From Vibrio methylphosphonaticus (GTDB lineage: Bacteria > Pseudomonadota > Gammaproteobacteria > Enterobacterales > Vibrionaceae), in contig NZ_JAMKMS010000001.1 of assembly GCF_023634655.1 (NCBI RefSeq), positions 124,001 through 188,000 of the forward strand: a stretch of 64,000 nt of DNA, given 5' to 3'. This document shows positions 40,042-49,282 of the stretch, piece after piece. A program made the position numbers and the translations under genes. How positions within the stretch are numbered: the stretch's first letter is position 1; every line of letters begins with the position of its first letter. The notes below the pieces were generated by a model that ran no database searches, was not told the DNA's origin, and saw nothing but the letters and a program-made list of their open reading frames with translations.

Positions 40042-41730
40042 CTATTTTGCCAATAAAATCGCCATTGTTTGATATGGTTTTAAGGTTATTTTACCGCCAA
40101 GCACTATCTCCGCGTCTGAGTGCGGGTAATTCCCCACGACTACCTTGCCGCTCTGAGAAATATATTGTTCCGGCAACGTGACGCTTGTCTCTTGTGCATA
40201 ATAATTGTTCAAACAAAGTAAATGACTGTCTTGGTTCTCTCTCACATAACCATGAACTTGTGCATGCGTTGGATACAAATCAACATAACCACCATCAGTA
40301 ATAACCTTGAGCTGTTTGCGCAGCGCAATCAAATCCTTATAGAAATAAAAGATTGACTGCTTATCTGCGATAGCAGCTGCGGCGTTAATCTGTGGGTAAT
40401 TGCTAGCGACACCAATCCAAGGTTCACCCGCGGTAAAGCCAGCTTGAGCACTCTCATCCCATTGCATTGGCGTACGCGAATTATCCCGTGATTTCTGCTG
40501 CAAGATGGACATAATTTCATCGTGACTGTATTGACCCGCTTGCTCCATTACTCGATACATAGTGAGCGTTTCCACATCTCTATACTCGGACAACTCGTGA
40601 AAACCTGGGTTAGTCATGCCGATTTCTTCCCCTTGATAAACATACGGGGTCCCCTGCATCAAATGAATAGAGGCCGCAAGCATTTTTGCTGACTCATTTC
40701 GATAACGGGCATCATCACCAAGACGACTGACTACTCGCGGTTGGTCATGGTTACACCAAAATAACGCCCCCCACCCACAACCATTGAGCCCGGTTTGCCA
40801 ATGATTAAAGATACGCTTTAACTCGATAAAATCGAATGGGGCAAGGCTCCATTTCTCTCCATTAGGATAATCAACCTTAAGGTGATGAAAGTTAAACACC
40901 ATTGACAACTCTTTGCCATCTTGCGCACTGTACTGCTGGCAATGTTCAAGCGTCGTCGAAGACATTTCACCCACCGTCACCGAGCCATATTTTTGGAATA
41001 CTGCTTCACTAATTTCTTGCAGATACTCGTGTACTCGTGGGCCATCAGTATAAAAGCGTCGTCCATCCCCCTCATCATCATCTAAAAAGGTTTGCTGCTT
41101 AGAGATAAGATTAATGACATCGAGACGAAAGCCATCCACGCCTTTTTTCGCCCAGAACTCAATAACCTGTTTTACTTCTTCTCGTACGGCTGGATTTTCC
41201 CAGTTAAGATCGGCTTGTTCTTGTGCAAACAAATGCAAAAAGTACTCATTGGTTTTTTCATCAAGCTTCCATGCAGGGCCACCGAATTTAGACTGCCAGT
41301 TATTGGGTAGCGAACCATCTTGTTTTGGCTTCCAAATATAGTAGTCCCGATACGAGCTATTTTTGTCCCCAAGGGCAGATTGAAACCATTGATGCTCGGT
41401 AGAAGTATGGTTAACCACTATATCCATAACTAAACGAATACCACGTTGATGCGCTTGCGCCAGCAGTTCATCAAAATCGGCCATGCTACCGAAATCGGGG
41501 TTGATCGCGTAATAGTCGGAAATATCATAGCCATTATCAATCATTGGTGACGCATAAATCGGCGTAAGCCAGATGGCATCGACCCCCAAATTCTGCAAAT
41601 AATCGAGTTTAGAAGTGATCCCCTTAATATCACCAATACCTTGACTACCACTATCACAAAAACTCTTCGGATAAATTTGATAGATTGTGGCGGTTTTCCA
41701 CCATTGTTGCTGAGCCTGTAAACCCATCAC
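40042..41730 (-). CDS. treC: Trehalose-6-phosphate hydrolase TreC (GH13)
   Basis: Cleaves the trehalose 6-phosphate delivered by the PTS to glucose and glucose 6-phosphate in the cytoplasm. 562 residues with an (alpha/beta)8 barrel: DIVVNHTSTEHQW, nucleophile Asp in GFRLDVINLISK, acid Glu in TVGEMSSTT, and NHDQPRVVSRLGD. It follows treB by 57 bp with a hairpin and T run between them, suggesting lower expression than treB. Confidence 0.95.
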   Translation of the reverse strand: MMGLQAQQQWWKTATIYQIYPKSFCDSGSQGIGDIKGITSKLDYLQNLGVDAIWLTPIYASPMIDNGYDISDYYAINPDFGSMADFDELLAQAHQRGIRLVMDIVVNHTSTEHQWFQSALGDKNSSYRDYYIWKPKQDGSLPNNWQSKFGGPAWKLDEKTNEYFLHLFAQEQADLNWENPAVREEVKQVIEFWAKKGVDGFRLDVINLISKQQTFLDDDEGDGRRFYTDGPRVHEYLQEISEAVFQKYGSVTVGEMSSTTLEHCQQYSAQDGKELSMVFNFHHLKVDYPNGEKWSLAPFDFIELKRIFNHWQTGLNGCGWGALFWCNHDQPRVVSRLGDDARYRNESAKMLAASIHLMQGTPYVYQGEEIGMTNPGFHELSEYRDVETLTMYRVMEQAGQYSHDEIMSILQQKSRDNSRTPMQWDESAQAGFTAGEPWIGVASNYPQINAAAAIADKQSIFYFYKDLIALRKQLKVITDGGYVDLYPTHAQVHGYVRENQDSHLLCLNNYYAQETSVTLPEQYISQSGKVVVGNYPHSDAEIVLGGKITLKPYQTMAILLAK

Positions 41731-41754
41731 CGTCTCACTTACACTTTAAAAAGG

Positions 41755-41780
41755 AAAAATAGGCTCGCAGATACGAGCCT
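41755..41780 (-). terminator. Attenuating hairpin between treB and treC
   Basis: On the minus strand AGGCTCG-N6-CGAGCCT forms a 7-bp stem followed by ATTTTTCC and more Ts. It stands inside the operon and could reduce transcription into treC. Confidence 0.65.
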
Positions 41781-41787
41781 TGAAATG

Positions 41788-43212
41788 TTATGCATTCGCG
41801 AGTTCAAGCTCGCCTTTAGACTGGGCTCTCTTGTACATAAATAACGTGAGCATGATAGGAATCACAATAGCCACCAGCATAGCCACGAGATAAATAGTCC
41901 AATATTGAGGCTGAATGGATAAAATACCCGGTAAACCACCCACACCGATCCCGTTTGCCATCACACCAGCGCTACCACAAATTGCGGCGGCAGCTGCACT
42001 GCCAATCATGGCGCTAAGCATTGGGAATTTGTATTTCAAATTGATGCCATACATAGCGGGTTCCGTTACCCCTAGATAAGCCGATATCGCTGCCGGAACG
42101 GAGATATCTCGCTCACCTTCTCGTTTACTAATAATGATGATGCCCACAACAGCCGATGCTTGAGCGATATTTGACAACGCAATCAATGGCCAGATTGGTG
42201 TGCCACCTAACTCTTGCATCAACTGAAGGTCAACCGCATTGGTGGTATGGTGAATCCCTGTAATGACCAAAGGAGCATAGAAAAAGCCAAAGACTATCGC
42301 GCCAAGCACCGCAAAATCTCCCGTCATGGCCGCTTGAGCCGCAAAGGCTACGCCATCCCCCAGTACTCGACCAAAAGGACCGATAAGTGCGTGAGCAAGA
42401 ATCACTGACAAGATAATAGAGACAAAAGGCACTACGACTAAATAGAGGTAACTCGGTACGATACGCTTTAAATGTGTCTCAATGAACGCGAGCGCCACGC
42501 CTGCTAACATCGCTGGGATTACTTGTGCTTGATACCCCACTTTCTCGATAACAAACAGCCCAAAATCCCATACTTCCGGCACTTCTTTACCAATAAGGTA
42601 CGCGTTCATGAGTTGTGGTGAAACCAAGGTTACCCCTAAGGTAATCCCCAAAATCGGCGTGCCACCTAATTTTTTAACGGTAGACCAACAAACACCAACG
42701 GGTAAGAAGAAGAATATGGCTTCACCAATTAGCCATAAGAAGGAGTGTACCGTTGCCCAAAATTGGCTAATTTCCGTTAATGTTTGACCATCAAACATTC
42801 GAATGTCGCCAATGACATTACGAAAACCGAGAATTAAACCACCGGTGATAATCGCAGGTAAAAGCGGAACAAAAATCTCAGCAAGATGAGAGATACCGCG
42901 CTCTACAATGTTCATGTTGCTTCGTGCTGCAACTTTTGCTTCATCTTTTGAAGACTCACTTTTACCCGTCATAGCAATAAGGAGTTTGTACACCTCATCC
43001 ACTTCTGTGCCTATGACGACCTGGAATTGACCAGCATTAGTGAAGCAACCTTTCACTAATTTAAGCGCTTCTAATGCACGCTTATCGGCTTTGTCCGTAT
43101 CGTTTAATACAAAACGAAGACGAGTAAGACAGTGACTGACACTGGCAATATTCTCTTGCCCCCCTACACCGTCAATGATGGCAGCAACATCTTGTTTGGC
43201 TATATGGCTCAT
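41788..43212 (-). CDS. treB: PTS trehalose-specific transporter EIIBC, TreB
   Basis: Takes up and phosphorylates trehalose. An N-terminal EIIB domain with the phosphorylated Cys28 (VSHCLTRLRF) is joined to a hydrophobic EIIC domain of about ten helices with GITEPAMYG-like VTEPAMYGINLKYKF. No EIIA domain is fused, so the glucose EIIA must serve it. At 474 residues it is normal. TreR operators lie upstream. Confidence 0.96.
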   Translation of the reverse strand: MSHIAKQDVAAIIDGVGGQENIASVSHCLTRLRFVLNDTDKADKRALEALKLVKGCFTNAGQFQVVIGTEVDEVYKLLIAMTGKSESSKDEAKVAARSNMNIVERGISHLAEIFVPLLPAIITGGLILGFRNVIGDIRMFDGQTLTEISQFWATVHSFLWLIGEAIFFFLPVGVCWSTVKKLGGTPILGITLGVTLVSPQLMNAYLIGKEVPEVWDFGLFVIEKVGYQAQVIPAMLAGVALAFIETHLKRIVPSYLYLVVVPFVSIILSVILAHALIGPFGRVLGDGVAFAAQAAMTGDFAVLGAIVFGFFYAPLVITGIHHTTNAVDLQLMQELGGTPIWPLIALSNIAQASAVVGIIIISKREGERDISVPAAISAYLGVTEPAMYGINLKYKFPMLSAMIGSAAAAAICGSAGVMANGIGVGGLPGILSIQPQYWTIYLVAMLVAIVIPIMLTLFMYKRAQSKGELELANA

Positions 43213-43265
43213 CGTATGCAGACCTTTTCTGATAATTGAGATGAATCTCCGCTCACCTCTAATGA

Positions 43266-43294
43266 ATTATAGTATGTTCTTTCCTCTAATTGGG
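43266..43294 (-). promoter_or_regulatory. treB promoter
   Basis: On the minus strand a perfect TATAAT (43271-43266) has a poor -35 (CCCAAT, 43294-43289) 17 bp away. The -35 overlaps a TreR operator, so repressor binding would block RNA polymerase. Confidence 0.55.
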
Positions 43295-43305
43295 AACATT
43301 CCCAA
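43290..43305. promoter_or_regulatory. TreR operator 1
   Basis: TTGGGAA-CA-TTCCCAA is a perfect palindrome of the TreR/LacI type, close to the GGGAACGTTCCC core known in E. coli. It covers the -35 region of treB. Confidence 0.8.
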
Positions 43306-43345
43306 ACAAAGTAACGTCAGTGTGCCACCAGAAAGCCCCCTGCAA

Positions 43346-43363
43346 AATGGGAACATTCCCATT
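43346..43363. promoter_or_regulatory. TreR operator 2
   Basis: AATGGGAA-CA-TTCCCATT, a second palindrome with the same core as operator 1. The two centres are 57 bp apart, which would allow looping or cooperative binding. Confidence 0.8.
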
Positions 43364-43365
43364 AA

Positions 43366-43381
43366 TTGAACACGATCACAA
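43366..43381. promoter_or_regulatory. Candidate CRP site upstream of treB
   Basis: On the minus strand TGTGA-TCGTGT-TCAAT: the left half site is perfect, the right matches 3 of 5. It adjoins TreR operator 2. Catabolite control is expected for a PTS sugar operon. Confidence 0.45.
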
Positions 43382-43443
43382 TATTTGGTTAAATTTACCG
43401 CGTTTTTTATCTCGAGGAGATCAATGCAAGAAAGAAACGGACG

Positions 43444-44388
43444 TCAAACGGCTTCTTGAGTGAGGTGCTGAATTGACTTTCCCTGCTCTAGCTGACTAAT
43501 CAATAGGAGCGCGGCTTTACTACCGGCTTGCTGGTAACCAGGATCAATACTGTAAACTTTGGGGAAAAGAAATGAGAGGAGCTCATTGCCACCAATGCCT
43601 GTTACCACAATGTCTTCACGACCGAGTTCTTGCAAGCGCTTTACCGCACCAAGCGCTAGCGTGTCACTGGCGCAAACCACTGCCTGCAGTTGATCACTAA
43701 TAATCTTATCCACTAAATGATATGCACTGTCATGATGGAGAGCACCCGTCTGAAAGCAAAGTGCAATTCCCTGCTCTTCACACCACTCCTGATAAGCGGT
43801 TAAACGAGCTAAGCCCGTGGTTTTATCTGTTGGATCGACACCAATAAAGGCTAAATTTGTTAAACCGTCTGTCGACAACTTACTTAGTACTGATCGAATA
43901 AGCCCTTGGTTGTCATAATTGATCGACGAAATTTTATCGGTGTCCATCGCGATCACAACGGCTTTCGATTGCCAACGGCTTACCTCGTCCACATCCAAAG
44001 ACGTAAACCCAAAAACAATCACCCCATCCACATTACGCTTGCGTAACACTGTTAGGTGCTCATTGGTTTTTTCAGGATCGAACTGGCTTTCCATGATCAC
44101 AACATCGTAACCGGCCGCATACAGGACGTTGAGCATGCCACTCACCGCTTTGTTTTCAGAAGGGGAGTCTAATCGGGAGATAATGACACCAATCACCTTT
44201 GGGTTGCCACCACTGCGCATTGACTGTGCAGATTTAGACGGCACATAGCCATGCTCAGCAATAATAGCCTCGACTTTTAGCCTTGTATCGGGCTTCACTT
44301 TAGGGTCATTAGTTAGCACCCTAGAAACCGTCGATTTTCCAACACCAGAGAGTTTAGCAATGTCCAAAATAGTGAGTTTCTTGCTCAT
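43444..44388 (-). CDS. treR: Trehalose operon repressor TreR (LacI family)
   Basis: Represses treBC; the inducer in E. coli is trehalose 6-phosphate. 314 residues: N-terminal helix-turn-helix LTILDIAKLSGVGKSTVSRVL and a periplasmic-binding-protein-like core (VIGVIISRLDSPSENK). It is upstream of treB on the same strand, with the operators in the 231-bp gap. The gene follows the MliC-like gene by 19 bp and may be read from the same message. Confidence 0.94.
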   Translation of the reverse strand: MSKKLTILDIAKLSGVGKSTVSRVLTNDPKVKPDTRLKVEAIIAEHGYVPSKSAQSMRSGGNPKVIGVIISRLDSPSENKAVSGMLNVLYAAGYDVVIMESQFDPEKTNEHLTVLRKRNVDGVIVFGFTSLDVDEVSRWQSKAVVIAMDTDKISSINYDNQGLIRSVLSKLSTDGLTNLAFIGVDPTDKTTGLARLTAYQEWCEEQGIALCFQTGALHHDSAYHLVDKIISDQLQAVVCASDTLALGAVKRLQELGREDIVVTGIGGNELLSFLFPKVYSIDPGYQQAGSKAALLLISQLEQGKSIQHLTQEAV

Positions 44389-44407
44389 ATTACCTTCAAT
44401 CTTGACG

Positions 44408-44782
44408 TTATTTCGCCATGCAATTTTTATACGTTTGACTTGATATAGTCAGCATTGCTTGCTTGCCTTTGGTAAACAGCGCCACTTCTGCATCACTTTC
44501 TAACTGACCCTCTAGAGTATATTTCACTCCAGACGCTGAAGGTACACGATGTAGGTGATGTTCCGTGCCATCAATAAGCACCAATACTTGTTCATCATCT
44601 AAAGGCGTTACGACAAACTCCGCTGAATCGCACTGATACAAAATAGGCTCCAGCAGGTGATTAATGTGACTCTGATGGTTTGGATGGTTACCTTGCAGAG
44701 CGTCATCAGTTTGTTGGCTACAACCCGAAACCGCAATGAGTAAGCTCCCTACTAACCAATATTGCCATTTATACACGTTCAT
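44408..44782 (-). CDS. MliC-like lipoprotein (c-type lysozyme inhibitor family)
   Basis: A 124-residue lipoprotein with lipobox AVSGC (Cys21), a His/Asn-rich spacer and a C-terminal domain typical of MliC/PliC inhibitors: YQCDSAEFVVTPLDDEQV, LHRVPSASGVKYTLEG and ALFTKGKQAMLTI. Such proteins protect peptidoglycan from host lysozyme. The SASGxxYxxEG segment is the lysozyme-contact motif of the family. It is directly upstream of treR. Confidence 0.78.
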   Translation of the reverse strand: MNVYKWQYWLVGSLLIAVSGCSQQTDDALQGNHPNHQSHINHLLEPILYQCDSAEFVVTPLDDEQVLVLIDGTEHHLHRVPSASGVKYTLEGQLESDAEVALFTKGKQAMLTISSQTYKNCMAK

Positions 44783-44896
44783 TTCTCTGCACTCCTTTGC
44801 GTTGTCGCACCCCTACTTTGGCAAGTAACCGGTTCGGTGGTATCTAAGCATTATCGACTAAAACAGCCGCAGATAAAGCCATAATAACTAAAGCTA

Positions 44897-44931
44897 TAAG
44901 ACGTAAGACCTAAGATGTAAGACCTAAGATG
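44897..44931. repeat. Heptanucleotide tandem repeat
   Basis: Five head-to-tail copies of a 7-bp unit (TAAGACG, TAAGACC, TAAGATG, TAAGACC, TAAGATG) and a degraded sixth. Such repeats change length by slippage. It lies between the MliC-like gene and gmhB, outside any visible gene. Confidence 0.85.
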
Positions 44932-44946
44932 TAAAATACTATCGCT

Positions 44947-44975
44947 CTAAACACCTATCGACCTAAACACCTATC
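44947..44975. repeat. Direct repeat of CTAAACACCTATC
   Basis: A 13-bp sequence occurs twice with period 16, right after the heptanucleotide repeat. It may share an origin with it. Confidence 0.75.
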
Positions 44976-45030
44976 CTCGACAATAACACTGGCACAAAGC
45001 GTACCGTCACACACTTAGTAACACCGTTAT

Positions 45031-45582
45031 CTATTTTGCAAGATAAGCGGGAACATCGCGAATACTATCGAGGACCACTGACGCAAGGCTTTCACCACGT
45101 TCAGTCACCGGTTTACCTGTTCTAACCAAAATTTTGGTTGTCACGCCTGCCGCTTCTGCCGCCATTAAATCCTCAGCTTTATCGCCTACCATGACAGAGT
45201 TTGCCATATCGATATCAAGAAAATCGCGCGCTGAAATAAACATGCCCGGTTTAGGCTTACGACATTCACAGTCTTGCTTATATTCGCCAATACCATGCTC
45301 GGGATGATGAGGACAATAATAAATCCCATCCAACTCCACCCCATTGTCGCTAAAATTCCAGTCCATCCACTGTGTCAATGACATGAAGCGGTCTTCAGAA
45401 AACATACCGCGTGCAACGCCGGACTGGTTAGTGACTACCACCAGCATATAACCAAGCTGTTTTAATTTTTTGGCCGCTTCAAATACACCATCTATGTACT
45501 CGAAATCATGCTCATCACTGACATAACCATGATCAACGTTTATCACGCCATCACGGTCCAAAAATACGGCGGGTTTGGCCAC
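45031..45582 (-). CDS. gmhB: D-glycero-beta-D-manno-heptose 1,7-bisphosphate 7-phosphatase
   Basis: HAD-family phosphatase in ADP-heptose synthesis for the lipopolysaccharide core. 183 residues with catalytic [15 protein letters not shown], the [11 protein letters not shown] motif, the zinc-binding [22 protein letters not shown] loop and MVGDKAEDL. It is monocistronic and divergent from metN. Confidence 0.95.
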   Translation of the reverse strand: MAKPAVFLDRDGVINVDHGYVSDEHDFEYIDGVFEAAKKLKQLGYMLVVVTNQSGVARGMFSEDRFMSLTQWMDWNFSDNGVELDGIYYCPHHPEHGIGEYKQDCECRKPKPGMFISARDFLDIDMANSVMVGDKAEDLMAAEAAGVTTKILVRTGKPVTERGESLASVVLDSIRDVPAYLAK

Positions 45583-45655
45583 AGGTCACTCTCTTCTTAT
45601 AAAGGTGTAATAGACTGAATTATTGCACGCTTTGATCGCTTCATCACTATGAAAA

Positions 45656-45679
45656 TGACGTTTAGACGTCTAGACGTAA
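45656..45679. promoter_or_regulatory. Tandem MetJ boxes before metN
   Basis: Three contiguous 8-bp met boxes, TGACGTTT, AGACGTCT and AGACGTAA, match the consensus AGACGTCT in 6, 8 and 6 positions. They lie just upstream of the -35 box, so MetJ with S-adenosylmethionine would repress methionine uptake. Confidence 0.85.
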
Positions 45680-45688
45680 AAATATCCA

Positions 45689-45717
45689 TTGACACAAATA
45701 AGCAAAACCCATAGCAT
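45689..45717 (+). promoter_or_regulatory. metN promoter
   Basis: A perfect -35 TTGACA and a -10 TAGCAT with a 17-bp spacer, next to the met boxes and 60 bp before metN. Confidence 0.7.
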
Positions 45718-45778
45718 CTTCTAGTAATTGGGATGTAGTTCAAACTTTTATGCTACTTATAGAGTTCAGGTTGATTAG

Positions 45779-46813
45779 ATGATCGAAATTAATCAGGTAA
45801 ATAAAGTGTTTTATCAAGGCACTAAAGCCATTAATGCACTTGCTGATATAGACCTTCATATTCCAGAAGGTACAATCTTTGGCGTGATCGGCGCATCTGG
45901 CGCGGGGAAAAGTACCCTTATTCGCTGCGTCAATATGCTTGAAGCACCGACGTCTGGCGCGGTGATTGTTGATGGTGTTGATCTTACTCAGCTCTCTAAA
46001 TCAGAGCTCAGCCAAGCTCGCCGTAATATTGGCATGATCTTCCAACACTTCAACTTGCTCTCATCTCGCACTGTTTTTGGAAATGTTGCTCTGCCTCTTG
46101 AGCTGGCTGGTAAAAGCCAAGCGGCTATTGAAGCGAAAGTATCTGAATTACTGGTATTGGTTGGCCTTGGGGATAAACGTGATACCTACCCTGCCAATTT
46201 AAGTGGCGGACAAAAGCAACGTGTTGCTATCGCCCGCGCGCTCGCATCCGACCCTAAAGTACTGTTATGCGACGAAGCCACCAGCGCATTAGATCCAGCA
46301 ACAACACAGTCTATTTTAGAACTACTAAAAACCATTAATCGTAAGCTCAAAATCACCATACTATTGATTACTCATGAAATGGATGTCGTGAAAAGTATTT
46401 GTCATCAAGTGGCCATTATCGGTGATGGTCGATTAGTGGAAAAAGGCTCAGTTGGCGATATCTTTGCCCATCCCAAAACTGACCTTGCACATCAATTTAT
46501 TCGCTCAACATTGGATTTGTCGATTCCCGACGACTACCAACGTAGACTGCAAACTAGCCGAGTTGACGGCAGCTACCCATTGGTTCGCCTTGAGTTCACG
46601 GGCGCAACAGTTGATGCTCCACTTATTTCGCAGATCGCCCGCAAATACAATATCGACATCAGTATTCTTAGCTCCGATCTCGATTACGCCGGTGGCGTAA
46701 AATTCGGCATGATGGTTGCTGAATTCTTTGGCACTGAACTTGATGATAACGCGGCAATAGAATACTTGCGCGACCACAATGTAAAAGTAGAGGTACTCGG
46801 TTATGTCCTTTAA
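45779..46813 (+). CDS. metN: Methionine ABC transporter ATP-binding protein MetN
   Basis: Energises D/L-methionine import. 344 residues: Walker [10 protein letters not shown], signature LSGGQKQR, Walker [12 protein letters not shown], and a C-terminal NIL (ACT-like) regulatory domain from about residue 265 that senses internal methionine. It overlaps metI by 11 bases, so the two are translationally coupled. MetJ boxes lie upstream. Confidence 0.97.
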   Translation: MIEINQVNKVFYQGTKAINALADIDLHIPEGTIFGVIGASGAGKSTLIRCVNMLEAPTSGAVIVDGVDLTQLSKSELSQARRNIGMIFQHFNLLSSRTVFGNVALPLELAGKSQAAIEAKVSELLVLVGLGDKRDTYPANLSGGQKQRVAIARALASDPKVLLCDEATSALDPATTQSILELLKTINRKLKITILLITHEMDVVKSICHQVAIIGDGRLVEKGSVGDIFAHPKTDLAHQFIRSTLDLSIPDDYQRRLQTSRVDGSYPLVRLEFTGATVDAPLISQIARKYNIDISILSSDLDYAGGVKFGMMVAEFFGTELDDNAAIEYLRDHNVKVEVLGYVL

Positions 46814-47480
46814 TTCTGTTTCAGATTGGCTGTCCCTCAATGGTGAACTGCTACTAGGCGCAACATGGGAAACCCTTTACATGGTGGCGGTTGCTGGCGT
46901 CGTTGGTTTTGCAGTGGGTATTCCTCTTGGTGTTATTTTACACACCAGTAAAAAAGGCGGATTACTTGAAAATACTCGCCTCAATAATATTCTAGGTGCG
47001 ATCGTTAACATGGGCCGTTCGGTGCCTTTCCTCGTCCTTATGGTCGCGATCATCCCGCTTACCAAACTGCTTATCGGCACATTCATTGGTACTACCGCAG
47101 CGATCGTGCCACTAACAATTGGTGCGATTCCCTTTGTCGCTCGCCTTATTGAGGGGGCGCTGTTAGAAGTCCCTAGTGGCTTGGTTGAAGCCGCCCAGTC
47201 GATGGGTGCCACACCATATCAAATCATTTCAAAGGTATTGCTTCCAGAAGCGTTACCCACCATCGTGAATTCAGTTACGATCACACTGGTGACGTTAGTA
47301 AGCTACTCTGCTATGGCAGGTACCGTGGGTGGCGGTGGATTAGGTGATGTTGCTATTCGTTACGGCTTCCATCGATATGATGTCGTCATCATGGCCGTCA
47401 CTGTCGTCATGCTTATTGTATTAGTTCAAATTATTCAATCGATTGGCGATCACATTGTTCGTCGTGTTGATCACAGATAA
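46803..47480 (+). CDS. metI: Methionine ABC transporter permease MetI
   Basis: Membrane subunit of the methionine importer. 225 residues with five helices and the ATPase-contact loop [24 protein letters not shown]. It sits between metN and metQ in the MetJ-controlled operon. Confidence 0.97.
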   Translation: MSFNSVSDWLSLNGELLLGATWETLYMVAVAGVVGFAVGIPLGVILHTSKKGGLLENTRLNNILGAIVNMGRSVPFLVLMVAIIPLTKLLIGTFIGTTAAIVPLTIGAIPFVARLIEGALLEVPSGLVEAAQSMGATPYQIISKVLLPEALPTIVNSVTITLVTLVSYSAMAGTVGGGGLGDVAIRYGFHRYDVVIMAVTVVMLIVLVQIIQSIGDHIVRRVDHR

Positions 47481-47515
47481 AGCAACATGTAAAAGTTTAT
47501 AACAAGGAGAAAGTC

Positions 47516-48328
47516 ATGAAATTCAATGTTAAAGGTTTGCTTGCTATCGCAGCAGCAGCGTCGGCACTTGTGCTATCAGGTTGTGGCGATAAAGAAGTCG
47601 ATACTAACAGCATCAAAGTTGGCGTAATGGCTGGCGCAGAAGCGCAAGTAGCGGAAGTTGCGGCTAAAGTTGCGAAAGAGAAATACAACTTAGATGTTGA
47701 ACTTGTTACGTTCACTGACTACGTAACGCCAAATGCTGCTCTGGATGACGGCTCTATCGATCTTAACGCATTTCAGCACAAGCCATACCTTGATCAACAA
47801 GTGGCTGACCGTGGCTACAAGCTGACTATTGCAGGTAACTCGTTTGTTTATCCAATCGCAGGCTACTCTAAGCAAGTCACTTCCGTTGACGAGATTGCAG
47901 AAGGCGCACGTATTGCCGTGCCAAACGATCCAACTAACCTTGGTCGTTCACTCCTACTGCTTGAGCAACAAGGTCTAATTACCTTACGTGAAGGGGCTGA
48001 TCTTTCTGCAACCGTTCGTGATATCGTAGAAAACCCTAAGAACATCACGATTGTTGAACTTGACGCAGCGCAACTACCACGCTCTCTTGATGACGTTGCT
48101 CTTTCTATCATCAACACGACTTACGCAAGCTCTATCAACCTAACACCAGAAAAAGACGGCGTGTTTGTTGAAAACAGTGAATCACCTTATGTGAACCTGA
48201 TTGTGGCTCGTGAAGACAATGTGAATGCTGAAAATGTTCAAAACTTTGTTAAAGCTTACCAAACAGAAGAGGTTTACAACGCAGCATCTGATATCTTCCA
48301 AGGTGGCGTCGTTAAAGGCTGGGAATAA
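47516..48328 (+). CDS. metQ: Methionine-binding lipoprotein MetQ
   Basis: Periplasmic methionine receptor tethered by lipid (lipobox LVLSGC, Cys23). The 270-residue protein has the family's VGVMAGAEAQVAEVAAKVAK start, VTFTDYVTPNAALDDGSID and DLNAFQHKPYLD. It ends the metNIQ operon ahead of a strong terminator. Confidence 0.97.
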   Translation: MKFNVKGLLAIAAAASALVLSGCGDKEVDTNSIKVGVMAGAEAQVAEVAAKVAKEKYNLDVELVTFTDYVTPNAALDDGSIDLNAFQHKPYLDQQVADRGYKLTIAGNSFVYPIAGYSKQVTSVDEIAEGARIAVPNDPTNLGRSLLLLEQQGLITLREGADLSATVRDIVENPKNITIVELDAAQLPRSLDDVALSIINTTYASSINLTPEKDGVFVENSESPYVNLIVAREDNVNAENVQNFVKAYQTEEVYNAASDIFQGGVVKGWE

Positions 48329-48396
48329 GCTGGAGTAGATTTTCTAGTTCATAGAGAATCCCTCAATGATTTGGGTATTCATAGCTCATAAACATT

Positions 48397-48431
48397 AAAA
48401 AAGGTTGAAGCTAAACGCTTCAACCTTTTTT
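48397..48431. terminator. Terminator after metQ
   Basis: A perfect 15-bp stem AAAAAAGGTTGAAGC against GCTTCAACCTTTTTT with a five-base loop; works on both strands and also serves the converging DUF2310 gene. Confidence 0.92.
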
Positions 48432-48464
48432 ATTATCGGTCAAAAATACTGACTAGCCTGCGCC

Positions 48465-49241
48465 CTACTTTAGGTGATCCCAGGAAATATTTGAGACAAT
48501 TCGGCAATCATCACACTTGAAGTGGAAAATGTCGTGCAATGGCTCATCAAGCAGCCAATCACCTTCACACTTAGGGCACTTACGCGCCTTCTCTTCCGCT
48601 AAACTATTCCCCCCAACCTTATAGAGGTAATAATACGTCGGGATATGAGTCATAAACTCAATACGGCCACGAAGATCCCAACCGCGTCTAAACAGATCAC
48701 TGCGAACATCGCTTAACTCTCTAAGCGTGGCGTGTTCAGCTTTACACCCACCACCCATTTGTACTTCATCACACGCTTGCCATTCCGTCTGCCACTTAAT
48801 TACAGACTTATGGTCACCGTTTAGCGTTGGTGGATTACGATACAGGGGGATAGGTAATAGTGTGTCGCCACTTCTTAACGGCGAGCATGTATGAACATAC
48901 GTAGTGTATAGCACTTGCCAGCTTGGCGAAGATAACTCCGCCGACTCTTCTGAATTTAAGTCTTGTCCAAGTAAGCGCATTTTAGGCGCAAGTAAACACG
49001 CATCCGACAAGCGTTTAAAGCAAACTTTAACAAAGTCTGAATGATTCTTTGGGTGCAAACTGTCTTGCTCAGGACAAACAACCCGAACATAAAACTCCCC
49101 ATCACCCATGACAATTGGAAACTCTCGCCCTAGTACTTGGCCATTAAAGCGTAGCGCGTCCATCAAGCCATTAATGCCTTTTTCTACCGCCGTGATCGTG
49201 GTGTTGTCAAAACACTCAAATTGAAGCTCTACAACATACAT
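48465..49241 (-). CDS. DUF2310 Zn-ribbon protein
   Basis: A 258-residue soluble protein annotated in relatives as a Zn-ribbon, possibly nucleic-acid-binding protein; the role is unknown. Two CxxC pairs at the C-terminus (RKCPKCEG and FKCDDCRI) form the ribbon. The ATG at 49241 is preferred; the frame extends to a TTG at 49253 which overlaps the ribosome site. It lies 40 bp after syd on the same strand and may be co-transcribed. Confidence 0.82.
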   Translation of the reverse strand: MYVVELQFECFDNTTITAVEKGINGLMDALRFNGQVLGREFPIVMGDGEFYVRVVCPEQDSLHPKNHSDFVKVCFKRLSDACLLAPKMRLLGQDLNSEESAELSSPSWQVLYTTYVHTCSPLRSGDTLLPIPLYRNPPTLNGDHKSVIKWQTEWQACDEVQMGGGCKAEHATLRELSDVRSDLFRRGWDLRGRIEFMTHIPTYYYLYKVGGNSLAEEKARKCPKCEGDWLLDEPLHDIFHFKCDDCRIVSNISWDHLK

Positions 49242-49282
49242 ATTAGGCGTCAAGCTCCTTTAAATATGAGTTTCGGTTGCAA

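Noticed and set aside
44897..44975. Possible CRISPR array
   Set aside because: The units are 7 and 16 bp with no spacers between them, and no cas gene is in the window; they are simple tandem repeats.
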